A stretch of DNA of 64,000 nt from Caproiciproducens faecalis (GCF_019448085.1 NZ_JAGFNZ010000007.1:33712-97711); one strand, 5' to 3'. Counted from the stretch's first letter, positions 51,080 through 61,807 are shown. The notes: generated by a model not told the origin, from the letters alone. Made by a program: numbers and translations.

Positions 51080-51949
51080 ATGAGTGAAGCACAAACGATA
51101 CAATGGTTTCCGGGTCATATGACCAAAACCAAACGGCAAATTGAAAAAAGCTTAAAACTGGTTGACGTGGCTGCGGAGATTATTGATGCCCGAATTCCTG
51201 TCAGCAGCCGGAATCCGGTTTTAAACGAATTGATCCAAAACAAGCCTCGCGTTATTTTAATGAATAAATGCGATATGGCCGACCCGATTCAGACTAATAG
51301 GTGGATTGACTTCTATAAGACGCAGGGCATTCCTGCTATTGCCATTGACTGCCGCACGGGCAGAGGGCTGAACGGCTTTATGCCTCTTGTAAAAAACGTG
51401 CTGAGCGACCGAATCGCCTCTTGGGAGGCAAAAGGGATGGTGGGCCGTCAGATCCGCGTAATGATCGTCGGAGTTCCCAACGTGGGAAAATCCTCGCTGA
51501 TTAACCGTCTTGCTAAAAACAGCAAGGCAAATGTTGAGGACAGGCCGGGCGTGACCCGGTCCAACCAATGGTTTACCATTGGAAAGGGCTTTGAGCTTCT
51601 GGATACGCCGGGGGTGTTGTGGCCAAAATTTGAAGATAAGGCAGTAGGGGAAAGGCTTGCTTTTACCGGAGCAGTCAAAGATGAAGTGGTTGACACGGAG
51701 CACCTTGCATCCCGTCTGCTGGAGGTTCTGCGGGACAGCTATCCCAGCGAACTGAGAACTAGATACAAACTGGAAGGTACCGATATGACCGGTTTAAAAG
51801 GCTATGAAATGCTGGAACTGATCGGCAAAAAGCGTGGAATGCTGATTTCCGGCGGAGAGATTGATGTTGAGCGTGCATCCATTATGGTGCTGGATGAATT
51901 CCGAAGCGCCAAATTAGGCAGAATTACGCTGGAACAGGTTGGTAGATAA
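51080..51949 (+). CDS. rbgA: Ribosome biogenesis GTPase RbgA (YlqF)
   Basis: Circularly permuted GTPase essential for late 50S assembly. 289 residues with the N-terminal IQWFPGHMTKTKRQI, then NKCD (G4) before GVPNVGKSSLINRL (G1, near residue 130) and DTPGVLWP (G3). The C-terminal ANTAR-like helical domain (near 205-289) ends with EFRSAKLGRITLEQ. Only a weak site (AGGACGAA) precedes ATG 51080; the conserved N-terminus fixes the start. It sits between the signal peptidases and rnhB. Confidence 0.95.
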   Translation: MSEAQTIQWFPGHMTKTKRQIEKSLKLVDVAAEIIDARIPVSSRNPVLNELIQNKPRVILMNKCDMADPIQTNRWIDFYKTQGIPAIAIDCRTGRGLNGFMPLVKNVLSDRIASWEAKGMVGRQIRVMIVGVPNVGKSSLINRLAKNSKANVEDRPGVTRSNQWFTIGKGFELLDTPGVLWPKFEDKAVGERLAFTGAVKDEVVDTEHLASRLLEVLRDSYPSELRTRYKLEGTDMTGLKGYEMLELIGKKRGMLISGGEIDVERASIMVLDEFRSAKLGRITLEQVGR

Positions 51950-51951
51950 AG

Positions 51952-52563
51952 ATGGACTGGTTTTCCTATGAAAATGTGGCGGCGGAAAAAGGATATCGGA
52001 TGATCTGCGGCATTGATGAAGCCGGACGGGGCCCGCTGGCCGGCCCGGTGTTCGCTGCCGCTGTTATTTTACCCCCCGGCCGTATGATTGACGGTCTGAA
52101 TGATTCCAAAAAACTCAGCGAAAAAAAACGGGAGGCCCTGTTTGATGTCATCAGAGAAACGGCGGTCAGCTGCGCCGTCGGTTTTGCAACGGAGCAGGAA
52201 ATCGATGAGATCAATATTTTACAGGCGACCTTTCTGGCAATGAAGAGAGCGTGTGACGGGCTTTCCATCAGGCCGGATTTAGCGCTGGTGGACGGAAACC
52301 GGGTGCCGCCGCTCGGAGTGGAGGTACAGACCATCATCAAAGGAGATGCGCTTTCCGCAAGTATTGCAGCAGGCTCGATTCTTGCAAAGGTCAGCCGTGA
52401 CCGGGTGATGGGTGAAATCGACAAAATTTATCCTGAATATCAGTTTGCAAAACATAAAGGCTACGGTACGGCTCTACATAGGGAACTTCTGAAACAGTAC
52501 GGTCCAAGCCCGGTTCACCGAAGGACATTTTTAAAGAAAATTCTGGGTGAATCTCATGAATAA
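51952..52563 (+). CDS. rnhB: Ribonuclease HII
   Basis: Degrades RNA in RNA-DNA hybrids and excises single ribonucleotides. 203 residues. The active-site GIDEAGRGPLAGPV (Asp-Glu) near residue 22, NDSKKLSEKKRE near 50, LALVDGN (Asp near 107) and AGSILAKVSRDRVM near 140 are all present. It lies 2 bases after rbgA. Its last bases overlap yraN. Confidence 0.96.
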   Translation: MDWFSYENVAAEKGYRMICGIDEAGRGPLAGPVFAAAVILPPGRMIDGLNDSKKLSEKKREALFDVIRETAVSCAVGFATEQEIDEINILQATFLAMKRACDGLSIRPDLALVDGNRVPPLGVEVQTIIKGDALSASIAAGSILAKVSRDRVMGEIDKIYPEYQFAKHKGYGTALHRELLKQYGPSPVHRRTFLKKILGESHE

Positions 52564-52927
52564 CTCATCCGGAAAACTTGGGGAAGACCGCGCGGCCCAG
52601 CTGCTGGAGCAGAAAGGGTACCGCATTGTCGCACGCAATTTTCATTCCCGCTTCGGGGAAATTGACCTGATTGCAGAAAACAAGGAATACCTTGTTTTTG
52701 CCGAGGTCAAAACGCGCGACGAGCATTATTGTGTCAGCCCCTTGGAGGCGGTCACGGCGGGAAAACAGAAGAAAATTATCAAAACTGCCCTTTTGTATCT
52801 GCAGTCACACAAAACGGCACTGCAACCGCGCTTTGATGTAATCGGAATCGTTACAAGGGAGGAACCGTTTACCCTTCTTTCCGTTGAGCATATTGAAAAT
52901 GCATTTTACGGGGGAAACTTTCATTGA
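52556..52927 (+). CDS. yraN: YraN family (UPF0102) nuclease-fold protein
   Basis: 123-residue restriction-endonuclease-like fold protein of unknown role. ATG 52556 is placed 6 bases after GGGTGA inside rnhB; a GTG at 52547 overlaps that site. The motifs GKLGEDRAAQLLEQKGYRIVARNF and GEIDLIAENKEYLVFAEVKTR carry the conserved E-x(n)-D-x(n)-EVK nuclease-like residues. rnhB-yraN adjacency is common across bacteria. Confidence 0.9.
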   Translation: MNNSSGKLGEDRAAQLLEQKGYRIVARNFHSRFGEIDLIAENKEYLVFAEVKTRDEHYCVSPLEAVTAGKQKKIIKTALLYLQSHKTALQPRFDVIGIVTREEPFTLLSVEHIENAFYGGNFH

Positions 52928-53041
52928 GTTCGAAACACCGGTTGATTCAATATTATTTGATAATGCTTATCACTTTTTTGTTTCTCTTTAACGGGAAATA
53001 TGATATGATAAAAAAACAGACAACGCAAAGGGGGAAAAACC

Positions 53042-54565
53042 TTGAATTATCACTCCACTAGAAACAGCGGCATCAGCGTATCCTCTGCTCAGGCGATTTC
53101 GCAGGGAATCAGCAAAGAGGGCGGCCTTTTTGTTCCTGAAAAGCTGCCTCATTTTTTATATTCAGATTTGCTGGAGCTGCAGCACTGCAGCTACACGGAG
53201 CGTGCAGTCCGTATTTTATCGGCTTTTCTTTCCGATTTTACCGCGGAAGAAATTACGGAATGTGTTAAGAGCGCCTATACCGGAGGGAAATTCGATCAGG
53301 ACATGCCTGCGCCGATTTCCTATCTGCAGAACGGGAAAATGAACATGTACCTGCTCGAGCTGTGGCACGGCCCGACCTGTGCGTTTAAAGATATGGCACT
53401 GCAGCTTTTACCGCACCTTCTGACTAAATCACTGAAAAAAATTCAGTCCTCCAAAACCGCATTGATTTTGGTCGCTACTTCCGGCGACACGGGAAAAGCG
53501 GCGTTAGAAGGCTTTAAAGACGTGGACGGAACACGCATCCAGGTGTTCTACCCTGAAAATGGCGTCAGCCCCATGCAAAAGCGGCAGATGAATACGCAGG
53601 AAGGCAGCAATGTATCGGTCTGTGCGATTGAGGGGAATTTCGACGATGCTCAAACCGGTGTGAAAAAGATTTTTACCAATCCTGAAATCAGCCGTCTGCT
53701 TGAACAGAACGGCATTATGTTTTCCAGTGCGAATTCCATCAACTGGGGCAGACTGTTGCCGCAGATCGTCTATTATTTCTCCGCTTACTGCGACCTGATG
53801 GCAAACGGGGAAATCGACTATGAGGGCGAGAAAGTCAATATTGTGGTACCCACGGGTAATTTTGGAAATATTCTTGCCGCTTATTACGCAAAAAAAATGG
53901 GCTTGCCGGTAAAGAAACTGATTTGCGCGTCCAACGCCAACAATGTGCTGACCGACTTTCTGAACACGGGTGTTTACGACCGCAACAGGGATTTTCACAC
54001 CACCATATCCCCCTCCATGGATATTTTGGTATCCAGCAATCTGGAGCGCCTGCTGTATGATTTAACCGGGAACAACAGTGAAAAAATAACCGGATGGATG
54101 AACGAACTTTCTTCGTCCGGCAGATATAAGGTGGACGAAGACATTCTGAGTCAGATTCATGAGCTTTTCTACGCAGGCTTCTGTGACGACGCTGCCACCA
54201 AAGAGACGATCAAAGAAATCTATCAGACAGAAAACTACCTATGCGACACTCATACCGCGGTTGCAGTGAACGTATATCATCAGTATGCGGAAGCGGAACA
54301 GGATGAGGAAACTCCGACCATTATTGTCTCTACTGCCAGCCCGTACAAATTTGCCGACAGTGTGTTAAATGCCGTTTCCAGCGAATACCGTGCTGACGCC
54401 TCTGAATTTGAGAAGGTTCAGGAGCTTTCCGCTGTTACCGGAACCCCGATTCCGACTCCGATTGCGGAACTGGAAGCAAAAAAAGTCAGGTTTGATACGA
54501 TTTGCTCTAAAGATAAAATGGGCGAAGCTGTGCTGAAAACAGCTGGAATAAAGTATACTGTCTAA
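53042..54565 (+). CDS. thrC: Threonine synthase
   Basis: PLP enzyme converting O-phosphohomoserine to threonine. 507 residues, longer ThrC class (yeast/E. coli type). TTG start just after AAAGGGGG. The PLP lysine is Lys116 in CAFKDMALQLLP. The phosphate and PLP loops are VATSGDTGKAALEGF and PTGNFGNILAAYYAKKMGLP. The C-terminal lid has DTHTAVAVNVYHQY. It stands apart from hom/thrB. The 114-base upstream gap is too short for a T-box, with at best a weak promoter (TTGTTT at 52978, TGATAT at 53001). Confidence 0.95.
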   Translation: MNYHSTRNSGISVSSAQAISQGISKEGGLFVPEKLPHFLYSDLLELQHCSYTERAVRILSAFLSDFTAEEITECVKSAYTGGKFDQDMPAPISYLQNGKMNMYLLELWHGPTCAFKDMALQLLPHLLTKSLKKIQSSKTALILVATSGDTGKAALEGFKDVDGTRIQVFYPENGVSPMQKRQMNTQEGSNVSVCAIEGNFDDAQTGVKKIFTNPEISRLLEQNGIMFSSANSINWGRLLPQIVYYFSAYCDLMANGEIDYEGEKVNIVVPTGNFGNILAAYYAKKMGLPVKKLICASNANNVLTDFLNTGVYDRNRDFHTTISPSMDILVSSNLERLLYDLTGNNSEKITGWMNELSSSGRYKVDEDILSQIHELFYAGFCDDAATKETIKEIYQTENYLCDTHTAVAVNVYHQYAEAEQDEETPTIIVSTASPYKFADSVLNAVSSEYRADASEFEKVQELSAVTGTPIPTPIAELEAKKVRFDTICSKDKMGEAVLKTAGIKYTV

Positions 54566-54576
54566 GAGAGGATCAC

Positions 54577-55266
54577 ATGTCACTATTTGCTATTGCAGAC
54601 CTGCATCTGTCCATTGGCTCCGACAAGCCAATGGACGTCTTTGAGGGTTGGCGGGACTATACCGCCCGTCTTGAAAAAAACTGGCGCGCCGTGGTAGGCG
54701 AAGACGACACTGTTGTGATTGCCGGAGATATTTCATGGGCAATGAAGCTGGAAGAAACGGTAAAGGATTTTGAGTTTATCCATGCGCTTCCCGGCCGCAA
54801 ACTGTTTCTGAAGGGTAATCATGATTACTGGTGGACGACGAAAAAGAAAATCGATGACTTTCTCAAGCTCCATGAGTTGGATTCCATCAGTATTATTCAC
54901 AACAGTGCGGTTGCAGTCGGTGATATTGCGGTCTGTGGATCGCGCGGCTGGCTGTATAACTCTGAAACTGCCGAAGACATCAAGATTGTCAACCGGGAAG
55001 TCGGCCGCCTGAATACTTCCATCGACGAAGCGGAAAAGATGGGGAAAAAGCCGGTTGTGTTTTTGCACTACCCACCTGTCTATGACGGAGCCCAGTGCAA
55101 AGAGATTCTCGGCGTTCTGAAGTCGCGAGGAATTACGGAATGCTATTTTGGCCATATTCATGGGAGCCAGGCGTCACGCAGGGCGATCACCGGGGTTTAT
55201 GACGGAATAAAAATGGTGCTGATTTCCTGTGACTACCTGAAATTTATGCCCGTTCTGGTGAAGTGA
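54577..55266 (+). CDS. Calcineurin-like metallophosphoesterase
   Basis: 229-residue phosphoesterase with the full metal-binding set: ADLHLS near residue 8, AGDISWAM near 49, GNHDYWW near 87, FLHYPP near 168 and GHIHG near 202. It has the architecture of single-domain bacterial phosphohydrolases (YkuE/YfcE-like broad family). The substrate is unknown. It is coupled to thrC by an 11-base gap, probably only by transcription. Confidence 0.9.
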   Translation: MSLFAIADLHLSIGSDKPMDVFEGWRDYTARLEKNWRAVVGEDDTVVIAGDISWAMKLEETVKDFEFIHALPGRKLFLKGNHDYWWTTKKKIDDFLKLHELDSISIIHNSAVAVGDIAVCGSRGWLYNSETAEDIKIVNREVGRLNTSIDEAEKMGKKPVVFLHYPPVYDGAQCKEILGVLKSRGITECYFGHIHGSQASRRAITGVYDGIKMVLISCDYLKFMPVLVK

Positions 55267-55317
55267 ACAATTTTTGAATATTTTATCTTATATATAGAAT
55301 ATTTATTTTCCATGTGC

Positions 55318-55323
55318 TATAAT
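55318..55323 (+). promoter_or_regulatory. Extended -10 element upstream of tig
   Basis: TGCTATAAT, an extended -10 with perfect TATAAT, about 39 bases before the tig ATG. No good -35 is present at the right distance, as is usual for extended -10 promoters. I see neither CIRCE nor a CtsR operator. Confidence 0.5.
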
Positions 55324-55361
55324 AATTTAGATAATTTGCATTTTGCAGGAGGAAGTTAATA

Positions 55362-56681
55362 ATGAGCTTAAAATCGTCCAATAAGGTTGATACAAACCGT
55401 TACCAGCTTGAGGTTGCAGTAGATGCTGCTATATTTGAAAAAGCGCTCGATCAGGCATTCCATAAAGAAAACAAGAAAATCGCTATTCCGGGCTTCCGTA
55501 AAGGAAAGGCTCCCCGTGCTTTCGTTGAGAAGTATTACGGCGAGCAGGTGTTTTATGAAGATGCGATTAATGCGGTTTATCCCGATGCGCTGGATGCGGC
55601 CGTCAACGAAGCAAAGCTCGAGATGATTGAAGATAAAATTGATTTTGACCTGGTTTCTGCCGGCAAGGAAGGTGTTGTTTTTAAAGCAACCATTACAACA
55701 AAGCCGGAAGTTGAAATTGAAGGATATAAGGGCTTAACCGCAGCCAAAAAACCGGTTAAGGTAACTGAAGAGAACATTGACGCAGAGATTAAAAAGGTTC
55801 AGGAACGCAATTCCAGAATGGTAACCGTAGAAGACAGAGCAGCCCAGAACGGCGACATCACTGTCATTGATTTTGACGGTTCTGTCGACGGGGTCGCCTT
55901 TGAAGGCGGCAAAGCGGAAAACTACAGCCTGACTCTTGGTGCCGGCCAGTTCATTCCGGGCTTTGAAGAGCAGATCGTCGGTCACAAAACCGGTGACGAA
56001 TTTGACGTAAACGTAAAATTCCCGGCCGATTATCACGCAGAAGATCTGGCTGACAAAGACGCTGTCTTTAAGATCAAGCTGCACGAGATCAAAATGAAAG
56101 AGCTGCCGGAAGTTGACGACGACTTTGTAAAGGATGTCAGTGATTTTGACACTCTTGAAAAATATAAGGAAGACATTAAATCGAAGCTGACCGAAGCTGA
56201 GGAAAGAAAAGCGAAGGACGATGTTGAGAACCAGCTGATTGATAAACTGGTCGAAAATCTCAAAGCTGAAATTCCGCAGGCAATGTATGAAAATAAAATC
56301 AATGAGGATATCCGTGAATTTGGATACCGTCTGCAGTCCCAGGGATTGAATCTCGACACTTACCTGCAGTATACCGGTATGGACAAGGATTCTATCCGCA
56401 AGCAGTTCCAGCCGCAGGCAGAGCGTGCAGTAAAGGTGCGTCTGGCACTTGAAAAGATTGCTAAGCTGGAAGACATTCATCCGGCAGAGGAAGAAATCGA
56501 AGAAGAATTTGCAAAGCTTGCCAAGAGCTATGAGATCGATGTTGAAAAGGTCAAAACCTTTATTCCTAAAGAAGAACTGATTAAAGATATCTCAGTTGAA
56601 AAGGCCATCAATCTGGTTCGTGACAACGCTGTTGTAACCGAAGCGGAAGAAACAGATGAAACTGCAAAATCTGCTGAATAA
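55362..56681 (+). CDS. tig: Trigger factor (ribosome-bound chaperone / PPIase)
   Basis: 439-residue chaperone. The N-terminal ribosome-binding domain has the signature GFRKGKAPRAFVEKYYG near residue 45. The FKBP-type PPIase domain is about 150-245 (NGDITVIDFDGSVDG, FIPGFEEQIVGHKTGDEFDV). The C-terminal helical arms follow, with an acidic end (AEETDETAKSAE). GCAGGAGG precedes the ATG. It is followed by clpP-clpX-lon, the conserved protein quality-control block. Confidence 0.96.
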   Translation: MSLKSSNKVDTNRYQLEVAVDAAIFEKALDQAFHKENKKIAIPGFRKGKAPRAFVEKYYGEQVFYEDAINAVYPDALDAAVNEAKLEMIEDKIDFDLVSAGKEGVVFKATITTKPEVEIEGYKGLTAAKKPVKVTEENIDAEIKKVQERNSRMVTVEDRAAQNGDITVIDFDGSVDGVAFEGGKAENYSLTLGAGQFIPGFEEQIVGHKTGDEFDVNVKFPADYHAEDLADKDAVFKIKLHEIKMKELPEVDDDFVKDVSDFDTLEKYKEDIKSKLTEAEERKAKDDVENQLIDKLVENLKAEIPQAMYENKINEDIREFGYRLQSQGLNLDTYLQYTGMDKDSIRKQFQPQAERAVKVRLALEKIAKLEDIHPAEEEIEEEFAKLAKSYEIDVEKVKTFIPKEELIKDISVEKAINLVRDNAVVTEAEETDETAKSAE

Positions 56682-56740
56682 GAAAAGTCCTTCCTGCCAA
56701 TTATTAATTTATTGTTTAGTTTTATTGGAGGTACGCAATA

Positions 56741-57322
56741 ATGAGTTTAGTCCCATATGTTATTGAGCAGACAAACAGAGGAGAACGTTCCTATGATATT
56801 TTTTCACGCCTGCTGAATGACAGAATCGTAATGCTTGCAGAAGAAGTAAACGATACCACATCCAGCCTGGTGGTTGCTCAGCTTTTATATCTTGAGGGGC
56901 AGGACCCGTCAAAGGATATCAGCCTTTATATTAACAGCCCGGGTGGTTCCGTAACCGCTGGTTTGGCCATTTACGATACAATGCAGTATATTAAATGCGA
57001 CGTTTCCACTATCTGCATAGGTATGGCTGCCAGCATGGGTGCTTTCCTGCTTGCGGCCGGAGCCAAAGGCAAGCGGTTTGCTCTTCCCAACAGCGATATT
57101 ATGATCCATCAGCCGAGCGGCGGTGCACAGGGTCAGGCAACCGATGTTATGATCCACGCCGACCACATTATTGCTACGAAAAAGAAGCTGAATGAAATTC
57201 TCGCTGAGAAAACCGGGCAGCCGATCGAGGTTATTGCGAAAGATACCGAACGCGATAATTTCATGACTGCGGAAGCTGCCGCAAAATATGGCCTGATTGA
57301 TAAGGTCATTTACAATCGATAA
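56741..57322 (+). CDS. clpP: ATP-dependent Clp protease proteolytic subunit
   Basis: Tetradecameric serine protease. 193 residues with the catalytic triad Ser98 ([11 protein letters not shown]), His123 (MIHQPSGG) and Asp172 (ERDNFM), all at the standard numbering. The oligomer-forming [19 protein letters not shown] is present. GGAGG upstream. It lies between tig and its unfoldase partner clpX. No CtsR repeat is visible upstream. Confidence 0.97.
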   Translation: MSLVPYVIEQTNRGERSYDIFSRLLNDRIVMLAEEVNDTTSSLVVAQLLYLEGQDPSKDISLYINSPGGSVTAGLAIYDTMQYIKCDVSTICIGMAASMGAFLLAAGAKGKRFALPNSDIMIHQPSGGAQGQATDVMIHADHIIATKKKLNEILAEKTGQPIEVIAKDTERDNFMTAEAAAKYGLIDKVIYNR

Positions 57323-57344
57323 GTTGAGGTTGGTGATTGAATAA

Positions 57345-58655
57345 ATGCCAAATAATGACGATATCAAGGACAGGGGAATCTGCTGCTCATTCTGTGGGAA
57401 GCCACAGAATGAAGCGCGCCGCCTGATAGCAGGGCCCGGTGTATATATCTGTGATGAGTGCATCGAGCTGTGCATGTCGATCCTTGACGACGAAAAGAAT
57501 TTATCCAACCGAAAATCCAGCTATAATGAATCTTCGGCCGAACTTCCCAAACCGCATGAAATCAAAAAGCAGCTTGACGAATATGTCATTGGACAGGAAA
57601 AAGCAAAAGTTGCGCTTTCGGTTGCGGTTTACAACCACTATAAGAGAATCTATTACGGCAAAGACGACGTTGAGCTGACGAAGAGCAATGTGTTATTGCT
57701 TGGTCCGACCGGTGTAGGAAAAACCTTGCTGGCGCAGACATTGGCGAAGATTTTGGATGTTCCGTTTGCAATAGCAGACGCCACCACACTCACGGAAGCC
57801 GGCTATGTCGGCGAAGACGTAGAAAATATTCTCCTTCGGCTGATACAGGCCGCGGACTTCGATATTGAAAAAGCCGAGCGCGGCATCATCTATATCGATG
57901 AAATTGACAAGATCGCCAGAAAGTCTGAAAATCCCTCCATCACGCGCGATGTCAGCGGTGAAGGAGTACAGCAGGCTTTGTTAAAGATTTTGGAGGGAAC
58001 GGTTTCCAACGTTCCGCCTCAGGGGGGAAGAAAGCACCCCCAGCAGGAGTTTTTGCAGATTGACACATCCAATATTCTGTTTATCTGCGGCGGCGCTTTT
58101 GACGGCCTGAACAAGATTGTTCAGAAGCGTACCGCGTCTTCCGCGATGGGATTCGGTGCACAGGTTCAAAGCAAAGTAGAGCTGGATTCCACGGCCTGGA
58201 TGCAGGATGTTGTCCCGCACGATCTGGTAAAATACGGACTGATTCCTGAATTAGTCGGTCGTTTACCCGTTATGACTGCTCTCAACGGACTGGATGAGGA
58301 CGCTCTCGTCAGAATTTTGACTGAGCCGAAAAACTGCTTAATCAATCAATACAAAAAATTGTTCCAGCTCGATAAGGTTGAGTTGGAATTTGAGCCCGAA
58401 GCACTGAAAGCAATTGCCAAAAAAACCATTGACCGCCGTACGGGCGCAAGAGGGCTGAGATCCATCATGGAGGATTTGTTAACCAACCTCATGTATAAGG
58501 TTCCGTCTGACTACACCGTCGAAAGGGTAACTATTACCGCGGATACGGTGAACCAAGGCACGGAACCGGAGATTGTCACTAATCCCGACCGCAAACCGGT
58601 CAGAATTAAGATAACAGCTCCTAGAAAGCGCGGCCGTAAGGACACAGCATCATAA
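57345..58655 (+). CDS. clpX: ATP-dependent Clp protease ATP-binding subunit ClpX
   Basis: AAA+ unfoldase of the ClpXP protease. 436 residues: N-terminal zinc-binding domain CCSFCGKPQ...CDECIELC (near 13-41), Walker [17 protein letters not shown] near 122, YIDEIDKIA Walker B near 187, the ClpP-docking IGF-equivalent loop MGFGAQV near 268, sensor RLPV near 306 and R-finger region GARGL near 372. The length is normal. Confidence 0.97.
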   Translation: MPNNDDIKDRGICCSFCGKPQNEARRLIAGPGVYICDECIELCMSILDDEKNLSNRKSSYNESSAELPKPHEIKKQLDEYVIGQEKAKVALSVAVYNHYKRIYYGKDDVELTKSNVLLLGPTGVGKTLLAQTLAKILDVPFAIADATTLTEAGYVGEDVENILLRLIQAADFDIEKAERGIIYIDEIDKIARKSENPSITRDVSGEGVQQALLKILEGTVSNVPPQGGRKHPQQEFLQIDTSNILFICGGAFDGLNKIVQKRTASSAMGFGAQVQSKVELDSTAWMQDVVPHDLVKYGLIPELVGRLPVMTALNGLDEDALVRILTEPKNCLINQYKKLFQLDKVELEFEPEALKAIAKKTIDRRTGARGLRSIMEDLLTNLMYKVPSDYTVERVTITADTVNQGTEPEIVTNPDRKPVRIKITAPRKRGRKDTAS

Positions 58656-58668
58656 TTATAGAAATCTT

Positions 58669-58717
58669 GGCTGTTGCATGTGGCAGACTTTTTGTTGTCC
58701 ACTTGCAACAGCCTTTT
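58669..58717 (+). promoter_or_regulatory. Hairpin with T-run between clpX and lon (attenuator-like)
   Basis: GGCTGTTGCA (58669-58678) is perfectly complementary to TGCAACAGCC (58704-58713), with a 25-base loop and TTTT directly after. It lies 13 bases after the clpX stop and just before the lon ribosome binding site (AAGGAGC at 58723). It could partially terminate read-through into lon. Confidence 0.5.
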
Positions 58718-58734
58718 CTGCTAAGGAGCAAGCT

Positions 58735-61164
58735 ATGAGTACGAATCAAGAACTTATGAAAACTGAAAATATATCCATGCCTGTGCTTGCGCTCAGAGGG
58801 CTGGTTATTTTCCCCGGTATGCTGCTGCAATTTGATGTAGGGAGAAAAAAATCCATTCTGGCTCTTTCCAAAGCAATGGAAGAAAATCAGCAGATTTTTC
58901 TGGTTGCTCAGAAGGATTTAAATACCAATGAACCGGGCGGCGAGGATCTTTATAAAATGGGGATCGTGGCGAAGATAAAACAGGTGATTCGCCACACCGA
59001 GGAAGGAGTACGGCTTTTCGCGGAAGGAATGTACCGCGCAGAAATTTCTGCGGTTACCAGCGAAAGTCCGTTTATCCTTGCCAATGTCATTTCCAGCCAA
59101 ACCAAAACATACAGGGAAACCCATAAGACCCAGGCATTAATCCGTTATACGCAAACGCTGTTTAAAGAGTATATTCAAAACTACAGCCGCATTCCTCCTG
59201 ATATTATTATCGGAGTGGTGCAGAAAAAAAACTGCGGCGAACTTGCGGATTATATCACCTCCAACATTATGCTTGACTTTGAACAGAAGCAGGCGATTCT
59301 GGAAGAGCTCCATCCTGTGAAAAGGCTGGAGAAGCTGAATGAAATACTGAAAAATGAAATTCAGGTTCTTTCTATTGAAAGCCAGATCAGCGAAAAAGCA
59401 AAGGAACAGATCGACGAAAATCAGCGCGAGTATTTTCTGCGTGAGCAGATGAAGGCGATTTCCAACGAGCTTGGTGACGACGACAGCCCCCTGAGTGAGT
59501 CCGATGATCTGCGTGAGCGCATTGCAAAAATGAGGCTTCCTAAGCTTCAAAACGACAAACTGCTCAAGGAATGTGACCGGCTCTCCAAAATGCCTTACGG
59601 TTCTCACGAAGCAAGCGTGATTGTCAGCTATGTGGAAACCTGCCTGGAACTTCCATGGAGTACCGCGAGCCGCGAGCATATTGATCTTGTAAAGGCACAG
59701 AAGGTGCTTGACCACGATCATTTCGGACTGAAGAAAGTAAAAGAGCGGATCGTTGAAATTTTGGCGGTAAAGAAGCTTGCTCCGGACATTAAAGGACAGA
59801 TTATCTGCCTGGTTGGCCCTCCGGGTGTTGGCAAGACCTCGATTGCCCGTTCCATTGCCAAGGCCATTGGACGCAACTATGTGCGTGTATCTCTTGGCGG
59901 AGTAAGAGATGAGTCCGACATTATGGGGCACAGAAAGACATATGTTGGCTCAATGCCCGGACGCATTATCTCTGCCATGAAACAGGCCGGTACAAACAAT
60001 CCGCTGATACTGCTGGATGAAATTGATAAACTGGGAAATGATTTTCGCGGGGATCCTGCCTCCGCTTTACTGGAAGTACTGGATTCGGAGCAGAATTCCT
60101 CCTTCTTTGACCATTATATCGATATGCCGTTTGATCTGAGCAGGGTGATGTTCATTACAACCGCGAACGATTACAGTGCCATTCCGGAGCCTTTGCTGGA
60201 CAGAATGGATGTCATTACTCTTGGAAGCTATACCCATGAAGAAAAATATAATATTGCTATGAAACATCTGATTCCAAAACAGTTCAAAAAGCACGGAATT
60301 AATTCCAAGATGCTGAAAGTAACTCCGGCCGCCGTTCATGAGCTGATTGACGGATATACAAGAGAAGCCGGCGTTCGTAATCTGGAGCGCCAGATCGCTG
60401 CTATTTGCAGAAAATGTGCCAAAAGGATTGTGGAAGACAACCAGGCAAGAATAACGGTAAAACCGGAAAATCTGGAGGAACTGTTAGGCCCCAAGAAATT
60501 TAAGAAGGATGAGCTTATTCAGTCGGATATGGTTGGGCTGGTTAACGGTCTTGCGTGGACCAGTGTGGGCGGCGAACTTCTGCCGATTGAAGTTGCGGTC
60601 ATGGACGGCACGGGAAAAATCGAATTGACCGGCTCTCTGGGCGACGTGATGAAGGAGTCTGCCAGAACCGCCATCAGCTGTATTCGGACCCGCGCAGATT
60701 CCCTTGGCATCTGTCATGACTTTTACAGCAAATACGACATTCATATCCACGCGCCGGAAGGAGCGATTCCCAAAGACGGCCCTTCGGCCGGTACCGCAAT
60801 GGCGACCGCGATTACCTCCGCTCTGACCAACATCCCGATTCGTCATGATGTTGCAATGACAGGGGAAATTACTTTACTCGGCAGAGTTCTTCCCATTGGC
60901 GGTTTAAAGGAAAAAACAATGGCTGCATATCGTTCCGGAATTAAGACAGTAATTATTCCGGCTGACAATGTTTCTGATTTAGCTGAAATTGATGCCGTGG
61001 TAAAAAACGCGGTGGATTTTCTGCCGGTTGAAAAAATCGATCAGGTGCTCGAGGCAGCTTTAACCAGAATACCCGAGCAGAAAGCCGAAAAAGGCACGGA
61101 TTCACTTGTTCCAATGAGTGTTTCCAATCAACCGGCGATTCTAACGCCCGGTATTCCTCAGTAA
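58735..61164 (+). CDS. lon: ATP-dependent protease Lon (LonA type)
   Basis: 809-residue LonA from ATG 58735 (AAGGAGC 6 bases upstream). The N-terminal substrate domain (about 10-205, [20 protein letters not shown]) and helical/coiled region with [16 protein letters not shown] precede the AAA+ module, with Walker [14 protein letters not shown] near 360 and LLDEIDKLG. The protease domain has the Ser/Lys dyad: Ser684 in KDGPSAGTA and Lys727 in [10 protein letters not shown]. In Bacillus clpX is followed by lonB and lonA; lonB is absent here. Confidence 0.96.
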   Translation: MSTNQELMKTENISMPVLALRGLVIFPGMLLQFDVGRKKSILALSKAMEENQQIFLVAQKDLNTNEPGGEDLYKMGIVAKIKQVIRHTEEGVRLFAEGMYRAEISAVTSESPFILANVISSQTKTYRETHKTQALIRYTQTLFKEYIQNYSRIPPDIIIGVVQKKNCGELADYITSNIMLDFEQKQAILEELHPVKRLEKLNEILKNEIQVLSIESQISEKAKEQIDENQREYFLREQMKAISNELGDDDSPLSESDDLRERIAKMRLPKLQNDKLLKECDRLSKMPYGSHEASVIVSYVETCLELPWSTASREHIDLVKAQKVLDHDHFGLKKVKERIVEILAVKKLAPDIKGQIICLVGPPGVGKTSIARSIAKAIGRNYVRVSLGGVRDESDIMGHRKTYVGSMPGRIISAMKQAGTNNPLILLDEIDKLGNDFRGDPASALLEVLDSEQNSSFFDHYIDMPFDLSRVMFITTANDYSAIPEPLLDRMDVITLGSYTHEEKYNIAMKHLIPKQFKKHGINSKMLKVTPAAVHELIDGYTREAGVRNLERQIAAICRKCAKRIVEDNQARITVKPENLEELLGPKKFKKDELIQSDMVGLVNGLAWTSVGGELLPIEVAVMDGTGKIELTGSLGDVMKESARTAISCIRTRADSLGICHDFYSKYDIHIHAPEGAIPKDGPSAGTAMATAITSALTNIPIRHDVAMTGEITLLGRVLPIGGLKEKTMAAYRSGIKTVIIPADNVSDLAEIDAVVKNAVDFLPVEKIDQVLEAALTRIPEQKAEKGTDSLVPMSVSNQPAILTPGIPQ

Positions 61165-61176
61165 CGGGGTGAAAAA

Positions 61177-61764
61177 TTGATTTTTGATAAAGCTTGTTTT
61201 GAATTCGCGGCAGGAAAACCGGATCAGTTGCCGGAATCCACTGTTCCGGAAATCGTTTTTTCCGGACGTTCCAATGTAGGAAAATCCTCGCTAATCAATA
61301 AACTGGTTAACCGAAAGGCGCTCGCCCGAGTTAGCGCAAAGCCCGGCAAAACCGGTACCATTAATTTTTACAATTTGCAGACCTGCAGGCTGGTAGATCT
61401 TCCGGGGTATGGCTACGCCAAAGTTTCTCAATCCGAGAAGCAGCGCTGGTCCGAACTGGTTGAGGGTTATTTTAACGCGCAGCGCAATGTTAGACTCGTC
61501 ATCCAGATCATCGACATGAGGCACAGTCCTTCTGCCGATGATCTTCAGATGATAGAATATCTGATGAATTCAGGGATGCCTTTTCTGATTGCCGCAACCA
61601 AAAGCGATAAGCTGAACAAAACGGAGCGAATAAATCAGCTTCAGTTGTTTCAGGATCTGTTCAGTCAGGCCGAGGGGCTGAAACTGATTCCCTTTTCCTC
61701 GGTAAACGGGGAAGGAGTGGAAGAGATCCGGAGTATTATTTCTGAGATTTGCGATCATTCTTAA
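61177..61764 (+). CDS. engB: Ribosome biogenesis GTP-binding protein EngB (YsxC)
   Basis: 195-residue TRAFAC GTPase acting in 50S assembly. TTG start after GGGGTGA. G1 is SGRSNVGKSSLINKL near residue 34, G3 DLPGYGYAKVS near 75, G4 TKSDK near 145 and G5 FSSVNGEG near 172. Its position right after lon is the same as in Bacillus (lonA-ysxC). Confidence 0.95.
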   Translation: MIFDKACFEFAAGKPDQLPESTVPEIVFSGRSNVGKSSLINKLVNRKALARVSAKPGKTGTINFYNLQTCRLVDLPGYGYAKVSQSEKQRWSELVEGYFNAQRNVRLVIQIIDMRHSPSADDLQMIEYLMNSGMPFLIAATKSDKLNKTERINQLQLFQDLFSQAEGLKLIPFSSVNGEGVEEIRSIISEICDHS

Positions 61765-61807
61765 AAGCGAAACAATAAAATGCTGTGATGTGCCCATCCT
61801 AATTCAC

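Noticed and set aside
52928..53041. T-box or other leader regulating thrC
   Set aside because: The gap is 114 bases, with no specifier stem or T-box sequence.
55267..55361. CIRCE or CtsR operator ahead of tig-clpP-clpX
   Set aside because: Neither the TTAGCACTC inverted repeat nor the CtsR heptad repeat is present.
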